The notes beneath the pieces were generated by a model that ran no database searches, was not told where the DNA came from, and saw only the letters and a program-made list of their open reading frames with translations. The position numbers and the translations under genes are program-made. A stretch of 64,000 nt of DNA, from positions 2,170,001 to 2,234,000 of the forward strand of contig OY762464.1 in NCBI GenBank assembly GCA_963665765.1. The letters run 5' to 3'. Origin of the DNA: Bin76 sp963665765. GTDB lineage: Bacteria > Actinomycetota > Acidimicrobiia > Spongiisociales > ZC4RG35. Each line of letters opens with the position of its first letter. Positions within the stretch are counted from its first letter, which is position 1. Shown here in pieces: positions 1 through 8,994 of the stretch.

Positions 1-2431
1 CCGAGATCTTTCCGTCGTTCACGTAAGGGCCGTACCGGCCGTCCCGAAGCTCCACGGTCTTCCCGGTTCGGGGGTCCTCTCCCAGCACCCGCAGCGCCGA
101 ACTGCGGGTCCGAGCGGGTTGGGAGGCCAGGATGGGGAGGGCTTGCTCAAGGGTGATGTCAAAGAGCTGCTCAATGCCGGACAGGGTGCGGTTGGTCTTG
201 CCTCGGGACAGGTAGGGCCCGTAACGTCCGAACCTCGTGTAGACCTTTTCGCCGCTTTGGGGATCGACTCCCACCAAGCGGGGGAGACTCAACCATCGCA
301 GCGCTTCGTCAAGGCTGATTCCCCCCAATTCCGTGTCCTTGGGAAGCGAGACCCGTTTGGGCTTGCCTTTCCCCTTCCGGGTTTCCCCGAGCTGCAAGTA
401 GGGCCCGTATCGACCGTCCAAAGCCAATATCTCCAGTCCGGTCTGCGGGTCGGATCCCAGTATCTTGCGGTCCTGGCCGGAGGAACCCGAAGCCAGCATC
501 TCAAGCGCCTTCTCCACGGTTAGCTCATCGGGAGGCAGCCGGTCGGGGATGTCGGCGGTTTGGTCTTTCCGTTGCAGGTAGGGGCCGAATCTTCCGATCC
601 GGGCGGTGACCTCTTCTCCGTCGGGGTCCTGTCCGATCAGGATTTTTCGAGACAGTCTGGTGTCGACTTTATCCAGGCTTTCGGCGACCAGGGATTGCAG
701 ACCGTCCTCTCCGAAGTAGAAGCGCTCCAACCAGGGTTTGGTGTGTTCTTTCCGATCGGCGATCCGGTCCAGGTCGTTCTCCATCTTGGCAGTGAACTGG
801 TAGTCGACCAGTTTGGGGAAGCTGCTCTCCAACAGAGTGATCACCGCGAAGGCGGTGAAGGTGGGAATGAGGGCTCGTTTCTGGCTCCAGACATACCCAC
901 GATCCTGAATGGTGCTCATGATGGAGGCGTAGGTGGAGGGCCTTCCCACCCCGAGCTTCTCCAGGGTCCTGATGAGCGAGGCTTCGGTGTACCAGGCAGG
1001 GGGTCGGGTCTGATGATTCTTGGGGTTGAGCCCGACGGCGCGCAGTTGCTGATTCAGAGCGAGGGGCGGCAGGATTTTTTCTCCCGTTTCCCCTTGGTCG
1101 AAAGCCGGACCGGATGCTGTTCCGAGGGCTCGGAGGAAGCCGCGGAAAGTGATGGTGCGGCCCGTGGCCCGAAATTCCACCTCCTGGCCGGACGACGATG
1201 TCCCGCCCATCGTGACCGAGAGAGTCTCCCCGACCGCGTCTTTCATCTGCGAGGCCACCGTCCGGCCCCAGATCAACCGGTACACCCGGGAGGCATCCCC
1301 CTCGCCCAGGGTGGCCGTCAACTCTTGGGGGCTCTTCCAGATGTCGCCGGCCGGTCGGATGGCCTCGTGTGCTTCCTGGGCGGACTTTACCTTGGTCTTA
1401 TAGGACCGCGGCCGGGCGGGAAGGTAACGGTCGCCGAAGCGCTTGCTGATCAGGTGGCGGGCCGTGGCGACCGCCTCGGTGGAGATGGAGACCGAATCGG
1501 TCCGCATATAGGTGATGTGGCCCTTTTCGTAGAGTTGCTGAGCGGCCCGCATGGCGCGGGCGGGCGCCATCCTCAGCCATCGGGAAGCATCCTGCTGGAG
1601 GGTAGAGGTGCGATACGGCGGAGAGGGGGAACGCCGGTAAGGTTTCTTCCGGAGGGCCTTGATCGCCCAAGGGGAGTCGGACAACTCGGCCGCCAGGCGC
1701 CGGGCGTCGGCTTCTCCCAAATGCAGGACCTGTGGGTTTTTCAGTTCGCCGCGGGAAGTGAAGTCCCGTCCGGTGGCCACCGTCCGCCCTCCCACCGAGG
1801 CGAGTTGCGCTTCGAAAGGGTTATCGGGATGGTCAACCGGGTGGAAGACGCCCAGGATGTCCCAATATTTGGCCGATGTGAACCGCATTCGCTCCCGCGC
1901 CCGTTCCACCACCAGCCGAACTGCCACACTCTGCACTCTTCCCGCCGAGAGGCCGGTCTTGACCTTCCTCCACAGCACAGGTGAGACCCCGTATCCGTAC
2001 AGCCGGTCCAGGATGCGTCGGGCCTCCTGGGATTCGACCAGGGCGGTGTCCAATTCCCGGGGGTTGTCGAAAGCCCGGCGAATGGCCTGGGGGGTGATCT
2101 CGTAGAAGACCATCCTCTTCACCGGCACCTTGGGTTTGAGCAATTGAGTGAGATGCCAGGCGATGGCCTCGCCCTCCCGGTCGCGGTCGGTGGCCAGATA
2201 CAAAGAATCGGCCGAGGCCAGGGCAGTCCGGAGTTTTCGGACCTGGTTGCTCTTGCCGGGAGTGGTGACGTATTTGGGTTGGAATCCCTGTTCGACGTCC
2301 ACTCCCAACTCTTTTTGAGGGAGGTCGCGCACGTGTCCCATCGAGGACTCCACAATCACATCCGGTCCCAGGTAGGAGGAGATGCTGCGGGCCTTGGTGG
2401 GAGATTCGACTACTACCAGTGCCTTGCTCAT
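1..2431 (-). CDS. topA: DNA topoisomerase I (3' end beyond window)
   Basis: Type IA topoisomerase that relaxes negative supercoils by cutting one DNA strand. The reading frame is open from ATG 2431 to the left edge, giving about 810 residues without the C-terminus. Visible: an N-terminal Toprim domain (starts MSKALVVVESPTKA, with the acidic DRDREGEAIAWH motif), the GLSAGRVQSVAVRLV region, and the catalytic tyrosine in HITYMRTDS. Near the visible end come repeated GRYGPYL-type modules (TopA C-terminal repeats), as is usual for actinobacterial enzymes, with no zinc-finger cysteines in the part seen. A TAACTT box (plus-strand positions 2441-2446) lies 9 nt before the ATG, so the mRNA may be leaderless. 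It is divergent from the MFS gene with a 54-bp gap. Confidence 0.95.
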   Translation of the reverse strand, partial: MSKALVVVESPTKARSISSYLGPDVIVESSMGHVRDLPQKELGVDVEQGFQPKYVTTPGKSNQVRKLRTALASADSLYLATDRDREGEAIAWHLTQLLKPKVPVKRMVFYEITPQAIRRAFDNPRELDTALVESQEARRILDRLYGYGVSPVLWRKVKTGLSAGRVQSVAVRLVVERARERMRFTSAKYWDILGVFHPVDHPDNPFEAQLASVGGRTVATGRDFTSRGELKNPQVLHLGEADARRLAAELSDSPWAIKALRKKPYRRSPSPPYRTSTLQQDASRWLRMAPARAMRAAQQLYEKGHITYMRTDSVSISTEAVATARHLISKRFGDRYLPARPRSYKTKVKSAQEAHEAIRPAGDIWKSPQELTATLGEGDASRVYRLIWGRTVASQMKDAVGETLSVTMGGTSSSGQEVEFRATGRTITFRGFLRALGTASGPAFDQGETGEKILPPLALNQQLRAVGLNPKNHQTRPPAWYTEASLIRTLEKLGVGRPSTYASIMSTIQDRGYVWSQKRALIPTFTAFAVITLLESSFPKLVDYQFTAKMENDLDRIADRKEHTKPWLERFYFGEDGLQSLVAESLDKVDTRLSRKILIGQDPDGEEVTARIGRFGPYLQRKDQTADIPDRLPPDELTVEKALEMLASGSSGQDRKILGSDPQTGLEILALDGRYGPYLQLGETRKGKGKPKRVSLPKDTELGGISLDEALRWLSLPRLVGVDPQSGEKVYTRFGRYGPYLSRGKTNRTLSGIEQLFDITLEQALPILASQPARTRSSALRVLGEDPRTGKTVELRDGRYGPYVNDGKIS

Positions 2432-2440
2432 CGGACTAAC

Positions 2441-2446
2441 AAGTTA
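2441..2446 (-). promoter_or_regulatory. Candidate -10 box of topA
   Basis: Reads TAACTT on the minus strand, fitting TAnnnT, and ends 9 nt before the topA ATG. The same spacing is seen before gcvH, which suggests a leaderless transcript. No convincing -35 was found. Confidence 0.4.
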
Positions 2447-2485
2447 CCCTCCTCCGGCCTGATTTGCCTAACCGGTGGACTATTT

Positions 2486-3904
2486 ATGATCGTAAGTAGT
2501 GTTGGACGGGTGGATTCGGTGGAGCAAATACGTGGTCGAGATCTGATTCGCCGCGGGCCCTTTGCCAAATTGTGGTGGGCCAACAGCATCTCCAGTCTGG
2601 GAGATTGGGTGAACATCTTCGCCACCTTGGCCCTGGCGGCCCGCATCGGGGGTGGAGGGGACGCTTCCACGGTGGCAATCATCGTTCCTTTGGCGGCTCG
2701 CTTTCTGCCGGGGATGCTGGTGGGGATGCTGGGAGGGGTGGTGGCGGATCGCTGGAACCGGAAGATAACCATGGTCGTTTCCGACTTCGGACGGGCGGTG
2801 CTGGTGGGAACCCTGCTGTTCGTCTCCAATCTCTCCCAACTGTTCATGGTGATCGTTTTTGTGGAACTCCTCGGGTTGTTTCGTCAGCCGGCTCGGGAGG
2901 CGGTGGTGCCCAGCTTGATCGCGCCCCGGCATCTGGCGGCAGCCAACAGTCTCAATCTGGTCTCGATGTACGGCACCGCGCCGGTGGGCTCGGCCATTTT
3001 CGCGCTTTTGACCGAATTCAGCGAGTGGCTTCCCGAATTCGGGCTGTTCGGGGCATGGGTGTTGCCCGCCTTCTTGTTCGACATGGCCACCTTCGCAGTT
3101 TCGGGACTGATAACCCTGACGATTCCCATCAAGGCCACCACCTTGCCGGAGCGCCGCCGCATGCGGCGTGGGGGACGCTCACTGGCCGCCCCGATGCGGG
3201 ATCTGGCGGAGGGTTGGGCTTTGGTGGGTCGCCGAGGACCGGTTCGGCGGCTGGTTTGGGGAATGGCGATGGCGCTATTGGGAGGGGGAGGCCTGTTTGT
3301 TATGGGCCAGCCCTTCGCACAGCAGGTTCTGGAGTCCACCGAGAGCGGGTATGGGGCCCTGCTGACTGCGCTGGGTTTGGGGGTGGCGATCGGAATGGTG
3401 CTGTTGGCGGGGTTGGGGAAGAACCTGCTTCATCGGGAACCCGTTTTCGCCTTGGGCTTGTGGGCGGCCGGGGGAGGAATCATCTTCACCAGCTTCTCCC
3501 GGTCGTTTTTTTCCGCGGTGGGCTGGGTGCTGATGCTGGGAATCGGGACGGGAATGGCCTACGTCAGCGGTTTCACCCAGCTCCATTCGGTGGTGACCGA
3601 CGAGATCAGGGGCCGGACCTTCGGACTCCTGTACACCCTGGGCCGCCTGGCGCTTCTGATCTCCCTGGCCGCGGCGGGAGTGTCGGCGGTGGCTCTGGAG
3701 GGGGCGTTGCCCGGTCTTTTGGGTAACGGGATCCGGGCCGTGCTGTTCATAAGCGGGTTGGCAGTGTTGCTCACCGGCCTGGTGGCCCTCTGGTCGGCTC
3801 GCCGCCAGTTGCGCATGATTTTCGACCACCACGCGGTGGTAGCCATGTGGGAAAGAAGTCAGGCGCTGGGTCGTTTGAGAAATCGCCGCTCCGACAAGAC
3901 ATGA
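2486..3904 (+). CDS. MFS transporter (MFS_3 / macrolide-efflux-like)
   Basis: Integral membrane transporter of about 472 residues with many hydrophobic helices. The loop GGVVADRWNRK after the second helix is the MFS signature (G-x3-D-R-x-x-R/K), and the start FAKLWWANSISSLGDW is typical of the MFS_3/enterobactin-exporter-like group. The substrate cannot be read from sequence. The open frame extends upstream into topA, but those codons are antisense to topA. ATG 2486 is used here. A TATGAT box at 2485-2490 would instead favour GTG 2510. The stop overlaps the tmk start (ATGA), so the two are translationally coupled. Confidence 0.85.
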   Translation: MIVSSVGRVDSVEQIRGRDLIRRGPFAKLWWANSISSLGDWVNIFATLALAARIGGGGDASTVAIIVPLAARFLPGMLVGMLGGVVADRWNRKITMVVSDFGRAVLVGTLLFVSNLSQLFMVIVFVELLGLFRQPAREAVVPSLIAPRHLAAANSLNLVSMYGTAPVGSAIFALLTEFSEWLPEFGLFGAWVLPAFLFDMATFAVSGLITLTIPIKATTLPERRRMRRGGRSLAAPMRDLAEGWALVGRRGPVRRLVWGMAMALLGGGGLFVMGQPFAQQVLESTESGYGALLTALGLGVAIGMVLLAGLGKNLLHREPVFALGLWAAGGGIIFTSFSRSFFSAVGWVLMLGIGTGMAYVSGFTQLHSVVTDEIRGRTFGLLYTLGRLALLISLAAAGVSAVALEGALPGLLGNGIRAVLFISGLAVLLTGLVALWSARRQLRMIFDHHAVVAMWERSQALGRLRNRRSDKT

Positions 3905-4521
3905 GCCGAGCACGCTATATCGCATTGGAGGGCACGGAAGGGGTGGGCAAGACCACCCTGGTCCGACTCTTGGGCAAACGTTTGACGGAGCGAGGCGTCG
4001 AGGTGGTGAAGGTGCGGGAACCCGGAGGAACCCGGTTGGGCGAAGCAGTCCGGGACATCTTGCTGCACGGCGAGGATATTTCCGACTGGACAGAGGCGCT
4101 GCTGTTCGCCGCCCAACGGTCCGAACTGGTGTCACGGGTGGTTCGCCCGACCCTTTCCGGGGGTGGCTGGGTGGTGTCGGATCGCTGCCTCTATTCCTCC
4201 CTGGCCTATCAGGGACATGCGCGCCGTCTGGGGGTGGATCAGACCTGGGCCTCCAACGCGCCTGCCCTGGGAGACACCCTCCCTGACCTGGTGGTTTGGC
4301 TGGAGACTGGTCTTCGGATCGGTTTGCTTCGCCAAGAGGCGCCCGACCGGATCGGCGCGGAGGACATTACGCTTCATCGCAAAGTTTGGAAGGGCTATCG
4401 ACGCCTGTGGGCCGGTGGGCCGGGACGGATACTGAAAGTTGATGCCTCCGCCCCTCCGGAACGGACCGCCGAGCTCTTGGTGTCAATCTTCGAGGAGCGA
4501 GGGTGGCTGAGCCAATCCTGA
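3901..4521 (+). CDS. tmk: Thymidylate kinase
   Basis: Phosphorylates dTMP to dTDP for DNA synthesis. At 206 residues it has the usual family length. The P-loop GTEGVGKTT lies near residues 9-17, a DR pair follows in VVSDRCLYSSLAYQG (DRY-like substrate motif), and the LID segment is RQEAPDRIGAED. The open frame could start at 3847, but ATG 3901 overlaps the MFS stop as ATGA and gives the expected N-terminus MSRARYIALEG. The following holB overlaps its end by 19 bp. The tmk-holB pairing is a common conserved neighbourhood. Confidence 0.96.
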   Translation: MSRARYIALEGTEGVGKTTLVRLLGKRLTERGVEVVKVREPGGTRLGEAVRDILLHGEDISDWTEALLFAAQRSELVSRVVRPTLSGGGWVVSDRCLYSSLAYQGHARRLGVDQTWASNAPALGDTLPDLVVWLETGLRIGLLRQEAPDRIGAEDITLHRKVWKGYRRLWAGGPGRILKVDASAPPERTAELLVSIFEERGWLSQS

Positions 4522-5576
4522 CCGACCCCCGGGCTTCCACGGGCATCATCGGACACCGAAGGATCTGGGACAGGCTGGTGGCCGACGCCGATTCCCCGGC
4601 CGGGGCCTATCTCCTGGTGGGGCCTCCGGGGATCGGCAAGAGCCTGGTGGCGCGCCGCTTTGCCGAGCGGTTGGTGTGCCCCGTAGGCGGGGCGCACCCC
4701 GGTGAGTGCTCGGTGTGTCGAAGAGTTCGATCGGGAGTTCACCCCGATGTCGTGGAAGTGAGTCCGGTGGAGCGGCAGCGGATCGGAGTGGGTGACGCCC
4801 GGAGGGTGGTCTCCCAGGCGGCGCGGACTCCGGTGGAAGCTTCCCGGAAAGTGTTCCTGATCGATCGGGAGATGACCGAGGCCGCCGCCAACGTACTGCT
4901 GAAGACCTTGGAGGAAACCTCCGATTCCACCGTTTTCCTGCTGGTGTCCGCCTCCCCCGAGGATCTTCCCACCACGGTGGCCAGCCGTTGCCGCACCTTC
5001 CATCTCGGAAAGGTGGACCCACAAGTTTTGATCGAGGCGTTGATCGAGAGGGGGGTGGAGCGGACCGAGGCGGAGATGGTCACCGCGGTGGCGGGTGGAC
5101 GGCCCGGAATGGCGCTTCGGTTGAAAGGCGAAAAACCCGCGGCCGAGTTTCGGGCGGCTTGGTTGGAGAAGGCGGCGCAGCTGGCCGAGCGCCACTATCT
5201 GGGCGCCGGTGAGGCGCTGGTCATGGTGGACGAGATCCTGACCTACGGGGAGCGAATGCTCGATCGGGTGAGGCCGGGCAGGACCGCTTCCGGTGGGCAG
5301 AGGGAGCAGGCGCAGCGGGAGACTCGCCGACACCGTCGCCTGCTGTGGGTCTCGGGTTTGGAGATCATGGCCGCCTGGTATGTGGATGCGGCCGCCCGGG
5401 CCCTGGGCGGGTCGTCCCGCCACCTGGGAGAAGGGGTCCGCCGTCACCCGGTGGATCCCGCCGGGGCGCTTCGCTCGGCCGATCTCATTCTGGAGGCCGG
5501 AGCGGAGCTGGCGGCTATCAATCTGCGTCCCCGGACGCGGCTGGCGGAACTGTTCTGTCGGGTGGCGGCCCTGTGA
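4503..5576 (+). CDS. holB: DNA polymerase III subunit delta'
   Basis: Clamp-loader subunit of 357 residues starting at GTG 4503. Visible: Walker A GPPGIGKS, a zinc-module-like stretch with C-x10-C-x2-C before GVHPDVVEV (a fourth cysteine position is Val), the segment ANVLLKTLEET, and the SRC motif in TTVASRCRTF. These are the hallmarks of AAA+ delta'/gamma subunits. The C-terminal third is the collar region and less conserved. The gene overlaps tmk at its start and shares GTGA with the next gene, so tmk, holB and the phosphatidyltransferase are probably one transcript. Confidence 0.93.
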   Translation: MAEPILTDPRASTGIIGHRRIWDRLVADADSPAGAYLLVGPPGIGKSLVARRFAERLVCPVGGAHPGECSVCRRVRSGVHPDVVEVSPVERQRIGVGDARRVVSQAARTPVEASRKVFLIDREMTEAAANVLLKTLEETSDSTVFLLVSASPEDLPTTVASRCRTFHLGKVDPQVLIEALIERGVERTEAEMVTAVAGGRPGMALRLKGEKPAAEFRAAWLEKAAQLAERHYLGAGEALVMVDEILTYGERMLDRVRPGRTASGGQREQAQRETRRHRRLLWVSGLEIMAAWYVDAAARALGGSSRHLGEGVRRHPVDPAGALRSADLILEAGAELAAINLRPRTRLAELFCRVAAL

Positions 5577-6151
5577 GCGGGGACTCCGCCGATCGCCTCG
5601 GCGTGTTCACCGTGCCCAATGCGGTTTCCCTCACCCGGATACTCCTGGTGGGGGTGTTCTGGTGGCTGGTGTCGGACGACCGGGCGGCTTCGGCAGCCGG
5701 GCTTCTGGTGGTGATGGCGTCCACCGACTGGCTGGACGGTTGGCTGGCCCGACTACTGGACCAGGTGTCGCGGGTCGGCGCCCTACTGGATCCGATAGGC
5801 GACGGACTCATGATGATCTCGGCGGTCCTGGCGGGGATGATCAAAGGTTGGGTGCCGGTGGGGGCGGGGGTATTGATACTGGTCAGGTCGGTGCTGGTGG
5901 CGGGCTGGTCAGGATGGGTGACCGCCCGAACCGGGAGGACCATTGCGGTACGCACAACCGGCAAGGTGGCCATCACCTTTCTCTTCATCGCGATTCCCGC
6001 CTTCTATTGGGCGGTCGGCGCGGATGGCGCTGTGCAGACCTGGTGGCAGGTGGTAGCGTGGCCGGCGACCGCCGTGGGCCTGGTTTTCCACTGGTGGTCG
6101 GGCCTGGGTTATCTGCGAGATGGGCTATCTGTGATTCGCCGGGAACGGTGA
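5573..6151 (+). CDS. pgsA: CDP-alcohol phosphatidyltransferase (PgsA-like)
   Basis: Membrane enzyme of 192 residues that transfers a phosphatidyl group from CDP-diacylglycerol to an alcohol such as glycerol-3-phosphate. It carries the complete family signature D-G-x2-A-R-x8-G-x3-D-x3-D in DGWLAR...GALLDPIGD, plus several hydrophobic helices. GTG 5573 overlaps the holB TGA (GTGA); the longer open frame upstream is a holB shadow. The alcohol substrate cannot be decided from sequence. Its position upstream of gcvH and the FHA gene resembles mycobacterial pgsA2, which supports PgsA only loosely. Confidence 0.88.
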   Translation: MSGDSADRLGVFTVPNAVSLTRILLVGVFWWLVSDDRAASAAGLLVVMASTDWLDGWLARLLDQVSRVGALLDPIGDGLMMISAVLAGMIKGWVPVGAGVLILVRSVLVAGWSGWVTARTGRTIAVRTTGKVAITFLFIAIPAFYWAVGADGAVQTWWQVVAWPATAVGLVFHWWSGLGYLRDGLSVIRRER

Positions 6152-6224
6152 GAGTTCCCTCCCCGGCCCCAAAATGCGGGTCGGTGAATGAATCTCGGAT
6201 GGAGGGGGAGATCTTGGTGATAGT

Positions 6225-6230
6225 GATAAT
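6225..6230 (+). promoter_or_regulatory. Candidate -10 box of gcvH
   Basis: GATAAT ends 9 nt before the gcvH ATG at 6240. That spacing places the transcription start at or next to the A of the ATG, so a leaderless mRNA is likely. No clear -35 is visible at 16-18 bp. Confidence 0.45.
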
Positions 6231-6239
6231 GTATGGGGC

Positions 6240-6629
6240 ATGACAGACACCAACACCGATATTCCCGAACACCTTTTCTACACCTCCGAACACGAGTGGA
6301 TCCTGGTCGAGGAAGGAAGGGCCAGATTGGGAATCACCGACTATGCACAGGATGCGCTGGGCGATGTGGTTTATGCCCAATTGCCCAGGGAGGGAGATGA
6401 AGTGTCGGAGGGGGAGATCGTCGCCGAACTGGAATCCACCAAGTCGGTGGGAGAGATATACGCTCCGTTCGAGGGGGTGGTTTTGGCGGTGAACGAGGAG
6501 TTGGAGACCCGCCCGGAATTGGTCAATCACGATCCTTACGGGGTGGGCTGGATCCTGGATCTGTCTCTGGCCGGTCCGCCACCCCCCACCCTTTTGGATG
6601 CCGCCGGTTACCGGGCATTGATCTCCTGA
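6240..6629 (+). CDS. gcvH: Glycine cleavage system H protein
   Basis: Lipoyl carrier of the glycine cleavage complex, shuttling the aminomethyl group between the P, T and L proteins. At 129 residues it has the normal length. The lipoylated lysine is K68 in ELESTKSVGEIYAP, and the family features SEHEW, ITDYAQDALGDVVY and the C-terminal NHDPYGVGWI are all present. Transcription probably starts very near the ATG (see the -10 box). A gcvT lies about 5 kb downstream. gcvP is not in the window. Confidence 0.97.
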   Translation: MTDTNTDIPEHLFYTSEHEWILVEEGRARLGITDYAQDALGDVVYAQLPREGDEVSEGEIVAELESTKSVGEIYAPFEGVVLAVNEELETRPELVNHDPYGVGWILDLSLAGPPPPTLLDAAGYRALIS

Positions 6630-6761
6630 ATCGGTCGGAGGCGCGGTACCGGACCCGGGTCCGGTGGCAGAGGGGCAAAATGGGCTTATCCAGGGTTTAT
6701 CGGCGAGCGCAGAGTAGACGCGGGGGAACTTTTCAGGCCGGGCGCGGCTCGGCAAGTTACA

Positions 6762-7211
6762 ATGGGGGATGTGTTTTTTGTGCCCTTGTCCGACCACCGG
6801 CCGGCGGGTGCCGGGATGTCGCCCGGCAGGTCTGAGGCCCATCCCACCGCCATCTTCCGGCCGGAAGAACTCTACTCGACCTTCCGACGGGATCTTTTGG
6901 GCCACCTGGAGGGATTTTCGGGGTGGGGCCTGGTGGTGGAAAGGGGATCACAGGCCGGCAGGGCCTATCCCCTGCCGGAGGGCGCCACCCGGGTGGGTCG
7001 TCATCTGGAGAGCAGGATTCTCCTGGATGACATCACGGTTTCCCGGCGGCACTGCCGCTTGAAGGTGGACGGGGACCGGGTGACGGTTGAGGACGAAGGC
7101 TCCACCAACGGGACCTATGTAAACGGGGCCCGGATCGAAGTTTCCCTCCTGCATCCGGGGGACAGGCTGGTGGTGGGCCGCTTCCACCTGGTGGTAGCTC
7201 GCGGCCCATGA
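6762..7211 (+). CDS. FHA-domain protein, GarA-like
   Basis: Small phosphothreonine-binding protein. One FHA domain occupies the C-terminal half: TRVGRHLES, then VSRRHCRL and the GSTNGTYVNG loop, which hold the Gly-Arg, Ser-Arg/His and Thr-Asn-Gly contacts. By position between gcvH and a MerR gene it corresponds to mycobacterial GarA, a regulator of 2-oxoglutarate metabolism. However, the N-terminal ETTS phospho-site of GarA is not visible here. ATG 6762 overlaps a TACAAT box (6758-6763), so GTG 6771, 7 nt after the box, may be the real leaderless start. The stop overlaps the next ATG (ATGA). Confidence 0.85.
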   Translation: MGDVFFVPLSDHRPAGAGMSPGRSEAHPTAIFRPEELYSTFRRDLLGHLEGFSGWGLVVERGSQAGRAYPLPEGATRVGRHLESRILLDDITVSRRHCRLKVDGDRVTVEDEGSTNGTYVNGARIEVSLLHPGDRLVVGRFHLVVARGP

Positions 7212-7891
7212 CTAAGAATCGAAGTCTTTCCATCGGAGAGACGGTGCAGGCCCTCAAAAAAGAGTTTCCCGAGATAACAGTCTCAAAGATACGTTTTCTG
7301 GAAGCCAAGGGTATGATTTTGCCCCGCCGCACCGAAGGAGGATATCGTCGCTTCGACCAGACGGATGTGGCCCGACTCCAGTACATCCTCTCCCAGCAGA
7401 GAGACCATTTCCTTCCTCTGAAAGTGATCAAGTCCAAGCTGGCTTCCTGGGAACGGGGTGACGATCCTCAGGACCCGCAGAGTCTGGGCGCCTCCCTGCT
7501 GGGAGAGGTGGGCGAGCCGATCACCCGGTCGGATCTACTAAGACGCAGCGGATTGACTCCCGACCAACTGGATGATCTCATTGCCAATCGGCTGGTATCA
7601 CCCTGGCCGGGCCAGGACCAGGTCTTTTCCCCCGAGGCCGGGATGGTGGCCGCCGAGGCGAAGATCCTGATGAACCGCGGTTTGGAAGGTCGTCATCTGC
7701 GTTCGATACGTCTGGCGGTCGACTCGGAGGTGGCGTTGTTCCGGTCGTTGTCGGGGTCATTGCTCAGAGTGCAGTGGCTGGGCGAGGGGGGAGAGCACGT
7801 CCAAGAGATACTGGTCGGCTTGGCCGATGCCCTGGTGAGTATGCATCGCTCCCTTTTCCTGGCGTCTCTGCGGACGGAGTTGCGCCGCTGA
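7208..7891 (+). CDS. MerR-family regulator (FtsR/Rv1828-like)
   Basis: DNA-binding regulator of 227 residues. The N-terminal winged helix reads SIGETVQALKKEFPEITVSK then IRFLEAKGMILPRRT and GYRRFDQTDV, the MerR fold. The C-terminal region (SRSDLLRRSGLTPDQLDDLI onward) is long, as in the actinobacterial FtsR group that sits directly downstream of garA. The gene is coupled to the FHA gene by ATGA. Its DNA target cannot be deduced here. Confidence 0.85.
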   Translation: MTKNRSLSIGETVQALKKEFPEITVSKIRFLEAKGMILPRRTEGGYRRFDQTDVARLQYILSQQRDHFLPLKVIKSKLASWERGDDPQDPQSLGASLLGEVGEPITRSDLLRRSGLTPDQLDDLIANRLVSPWPGQDQVFSPEAGMVAAEAKILMNRGLEGRHLRSIRLAVDSEVALFRSLSGSLLRVQWLGEGGEHVQEILVGLADALVSMHRSLFLASLRTELRR

Positions 7892-8994
7892 GGTCCTCGA
7901 AACGTCTCGGTCGGAGGGCGGCGTGCCTGGCGGTCTCCGTGGCCGGGTTGCTGCTGGTGTTCGCCGGCGCCGGGGCGTGGGCCAGCCCGCTGTGGGTCGA
8001 ACCGCCTCCCATTCCGTGGATGCCGACGCCGGTTCCTCCCGTTCTCGACGCGGAGTCATGGTTGCTGTTCGATGAACGGAACCAGGTGGTGCTGGCGGAG
8101 CGCGACGCCGATGTTCGTCGGGCGATGGCTTCCACCACCAAGCTGATGACCGCCCTTCTGGCAGTGGAGATCGGAGATCTGTCGTCTCCGGTCCAGGTCA
8201 GCGGCGAGGCGACCGCGGTGGGCGAGGCCGAAGTGGACTTGGTGGAAGGAGAGGTGTTTCTGCTGCGCACCCTGGTGAGGGCGTTTCTTATCCGCTCCGG
8301 CAACGACGCCGCCTTGGCTGTCGCCGAAAACGTGGGAGGCAGCGTGGAGGAATTCGTGGCCTTGATGAATCAGCGAGCCGAAGAATTGGGTATGGAGAAC
8401 ACTTCCTACGCCAACCCGCACGGTCTCGACCATCCCGACCAGTTCTCCTCGGCGCGGGATCTGTTGATCCTCGCCAGAGAGGTGCTCAAGCATCCCGAGT
8501 TGGCCGAAGCGGTGGCCACTCGACAGATCTCGCTCCGGGAGGCGCCCTCGGGAGAAGAGCGGGTTTTCTCCAGCACCAACCGCCTGCTCTTTGAATACGA
8601 GGGCATGGTGGGAGTCAAGACCGGATACACCGACGAGGCCGGAAGAGTTCTGGTGGGCGCCGCGGAGCGCCGAGGAAGGCGGCTTCTTTCGGTGGTGATG
8701 AAATCGGATGACCACTTCGCCGATACTCAGGAACTGCTGGACTACGGGTTTGATTTCTTCGGGTCGGTTCCTGCGCTGGTATCCACCGAATTGCGCATAA
8801 GCCGCGAACAGGTGTTGGCGGCCTATGCTGCCTCCACCACCACAATCACCGCGGCGGCGCCCCTTCCCGATCCGGTCGTGGTAGCGGAAGCGGAGGTGGT
8901 CCGCCAACCGGTTTCGGTCCGGGTGGGCCGAACCCCGACCGGGTTGAGAGATCTGCTGGGTTGGATGGGGCGTCTCTTCTCCTCGGGGAGTTAA
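7888..8994 (+). CDS. D-alanyl-D-alanine carboxypeptidase (peptidase S11)
   Basis: Exported penicillin-binding protein that trims peptidoglycan stem peptides. All three active-site motifs are present: STTK (in MASTTKLMTALLA), SGN (LIRSGNDAA) and KTG (VGVKTGYTDEAG). The N-terminus has a signal peptide (RSSKRLGRRAACLAVS then a Leu/Val core ending AWAS). The start is uncertain. CTG 7888 overlaps the MerR stop as CTGA and gives a perfect signal peptide. The first in-frame ATG is at 7774, inside the MerR gene. The C-terminal tail beyond about 150 codons from the stop is Ala/Pro/Val rich. The TAA is shared with the opposing glycosyltransferase stop. Confidence 0.9.
   Translation: MRSSKRLGRRAACLAVSVAGLLLVFAGAGAWASPLWVEPPPIPWMPTPVPPVLDAESWLLFDERNQVVLAERDADVRRAMASTTKLMTALLAVEIGDLSSPVQVSGEATAVGEAEVDLVEGEVFLLRTLVRAFLIRSGNDAALAVAENVGGSVEEFVALMNQRAEELGMENTSYANPHGLDHPDQFSSARDLLILAREVLKHPELAEAVATRQISLREAPSGEERVFSSTNRLLFEYEGMVGVKTGYTDEAGRVLVGAAERRGRRLLSVVMKSDDHFADTQELLDYGFDFFGSVPALVSTELRISREQVLAAYAASTTTITAAAPLPDPVVVAEAEVVRQPVSVRVGRTPTGLRDLLGWMGRLFSSGS

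Noticed and set aside
560..1984. 474-codon plus-strand open frame at the left edge
   Set aside because: Antisense to topA, whose Toprim and Tyr motifs are clear.
3275..4135. 286-codon minus-strand open frame over the MFS and tmk genes
   Set aside because: Antisense shadow, Pro/Arg/His-rich, no motif.
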